Shown here: piece by piece, positions 7,751 through 7,907 of the stretch | How the letters are laid out: every line of letters starts with the position of its first letter | Numbering within the stretch: the stretch's first letter is position 1 | Source: Bacteroidales bacterium | GTDB taxonomy: Bacteria; Bacteroidota; Bacteroidia; Bacteroidales; DTU049 | DNA: 7,907 nt | Direction of reading: 5' to 3' | NCBI GenBank assembly: GCA_018056215.1 | Contig: JAGPGB010000046.1 | Coordinates: 1 to 7,907 of the forward strand | Made by a program: the position numbers and the translations under genes | The notes under the pieces: model-generated | What the model was told of the DNA's origin: nothing | What the model saw: the letters and a program-made list of their open reading frames with translations, nothing else | Database searches by the model: none

Positions 7751-7789
7751 AATTTTTATTAAAAATAAAGGGAGCTAAATGCCCCCTCT
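7751..7789 (-). terminator. Hairpin with T-rich tail between tRNA-Gln and rimP
   Basis: On the minus strand GGGGGC (7786-7781) pairs with GCTCCC (7775-7770) across the loop ATTTA, with one G-U pair. The stem can extend through AGA/TTT to nine pairs. The tract after it reads TTTATTTTTA and runs to the base before the rimP ATG (7750). It is the only GC-rich hairpin in any spacer of this window. On the plus strand the stem would have an A-C mismatch, so orientation favours the minus strand. It can end the tRNA transcript, and because I see no promoter between it and rimP, partial read-through is the likely way the operon is expressed. Confidence 0.6.
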
Positions 7790-7801
7790 CAATTAATCAT
7801 G

Positions 7802-7872
7802 CTGTCCGACCAGGATTCGAACCTGGACAGGCAGAACCAAAATCTGCAGTGCTGCCGTTACACCATCGGACA
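7802..7872 (-). tRNA. tRNA-Gln (anticodon UUG)
   Basis: The 71 bases fold into a complete cloverleaf: a perfect 7-bp acceptor stem (TGTCCGA/TCGGACA), a D arm GTGT-AACGGCA-GCAC, an anticodon arm GCAGA-TTTTGGT-TCTGC, a 4-base variable loop and a T arm CCAGG-TTCGAAT-CCTGG. The anticodon TTG lies at 7840-7838 and reads CAA (and CAG by wobble). The U1-A72 pair and discriminator G73 (7802) are typical identity features of tRNA-Gln. CCA is not encoded: the bases after the discriminator are CAT. The 3' end therefore needs RNase Z cleavage and CCA addition. Confidence 0.97.
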
Positions 7873-7883
7873 TTTTTATTTTG

Positions 7884-7899
7884 CAAAATTACAAATTTA
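7884..7899 (-). promoter_or_regulatory. Promoter -7 elements of the tRNA-Gln gene (upstream half outside window)
   Basis: Minus-strand TAATTTTG (7891-7884) matches the Bacteroidota -7 consensus TANNTTTG and ends 11 bases before the mature tRNA 5' end. A second match, TAAATTTG (7899-7892), abuts it. The matching -33 TTTG for the nearer element would lie around 7911-7916, beyond the last base, so the promoter cannot be completed. It is probably also the entry point for rimP, nusA and infB. Confidence 0.55.
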
Positions 7900-7907
7900 T
7901 TTTTATA

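Noticed and set aside
1..7907. CRISPR array, insertion sequence, prophage or defence system
   Set aside because: No regularly spaced repeats, transposase, terminal inverted repeats or phage genes are visible; the window is occupied by conserved housekeeping genes.

Overview
The window looks like a piece of a Bacteroidota chromosome. The evidence is the family character of GyrB, NusA and IF-2, strong AT richness, and promoter elements of the Bacteroidota type (TTTG, about 20 bases, TANNTTTG). None of the five start codons has a Shine-Dalgarno sequence, which also fits. I cannot name the genus; the very AT-rich spacers would suit a host-associated or small-genome lineage, but that is inference. 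Every gene lies on the minus strand, so the window reads from right to left.

Layout in the direction of transcription: a tRNA-Gln(UUG) gene (7872-7802) with promoter -7 elements just upstream at the window edge; a hairpin with a T-rich tail; rimP (7750-7307); nusA (7295-6063); a 111-base spacer holding an ATGA-linked 33-codon ORF; infB (5951-3027); a 39-base spacer; rnz (2987-2037); a 225-base AT-rich spacer with a good gyrB promoter; and gyrB (1811 to beyond base 1), which loses roughly its last 45-50 codons at the left edge.

Functionally this is a core information-processing block. RimP matures the 30S subunit, NusA controls elongation and termination by RNA polymerase, IF-2 brings initiator tRNA to the ribosome, RNase Z trims tRNA 3' ends, and GyrB supercoils DNA. 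The order tRNA-rimP-nusA-infB resembles the E. coli metY-rimP-nusA-infB operon, but with tRNA-Gln in the leading position. The tRNA has no encoded CCA, so its 3' end needs RNase Z, whose gene sits downstream on the same strand.

I found no mobile element, CRISPR array, defence system or clearly novel system. The points worth a second look are regulatory or small: the terminator-like hairpin directly in front of rimP, the tiny ORF between nusA and infB, a 9-base direct repeat with 21-base period upstream of the gyrB promoter, and repeated short motifs in the disordered linker of IF-2.
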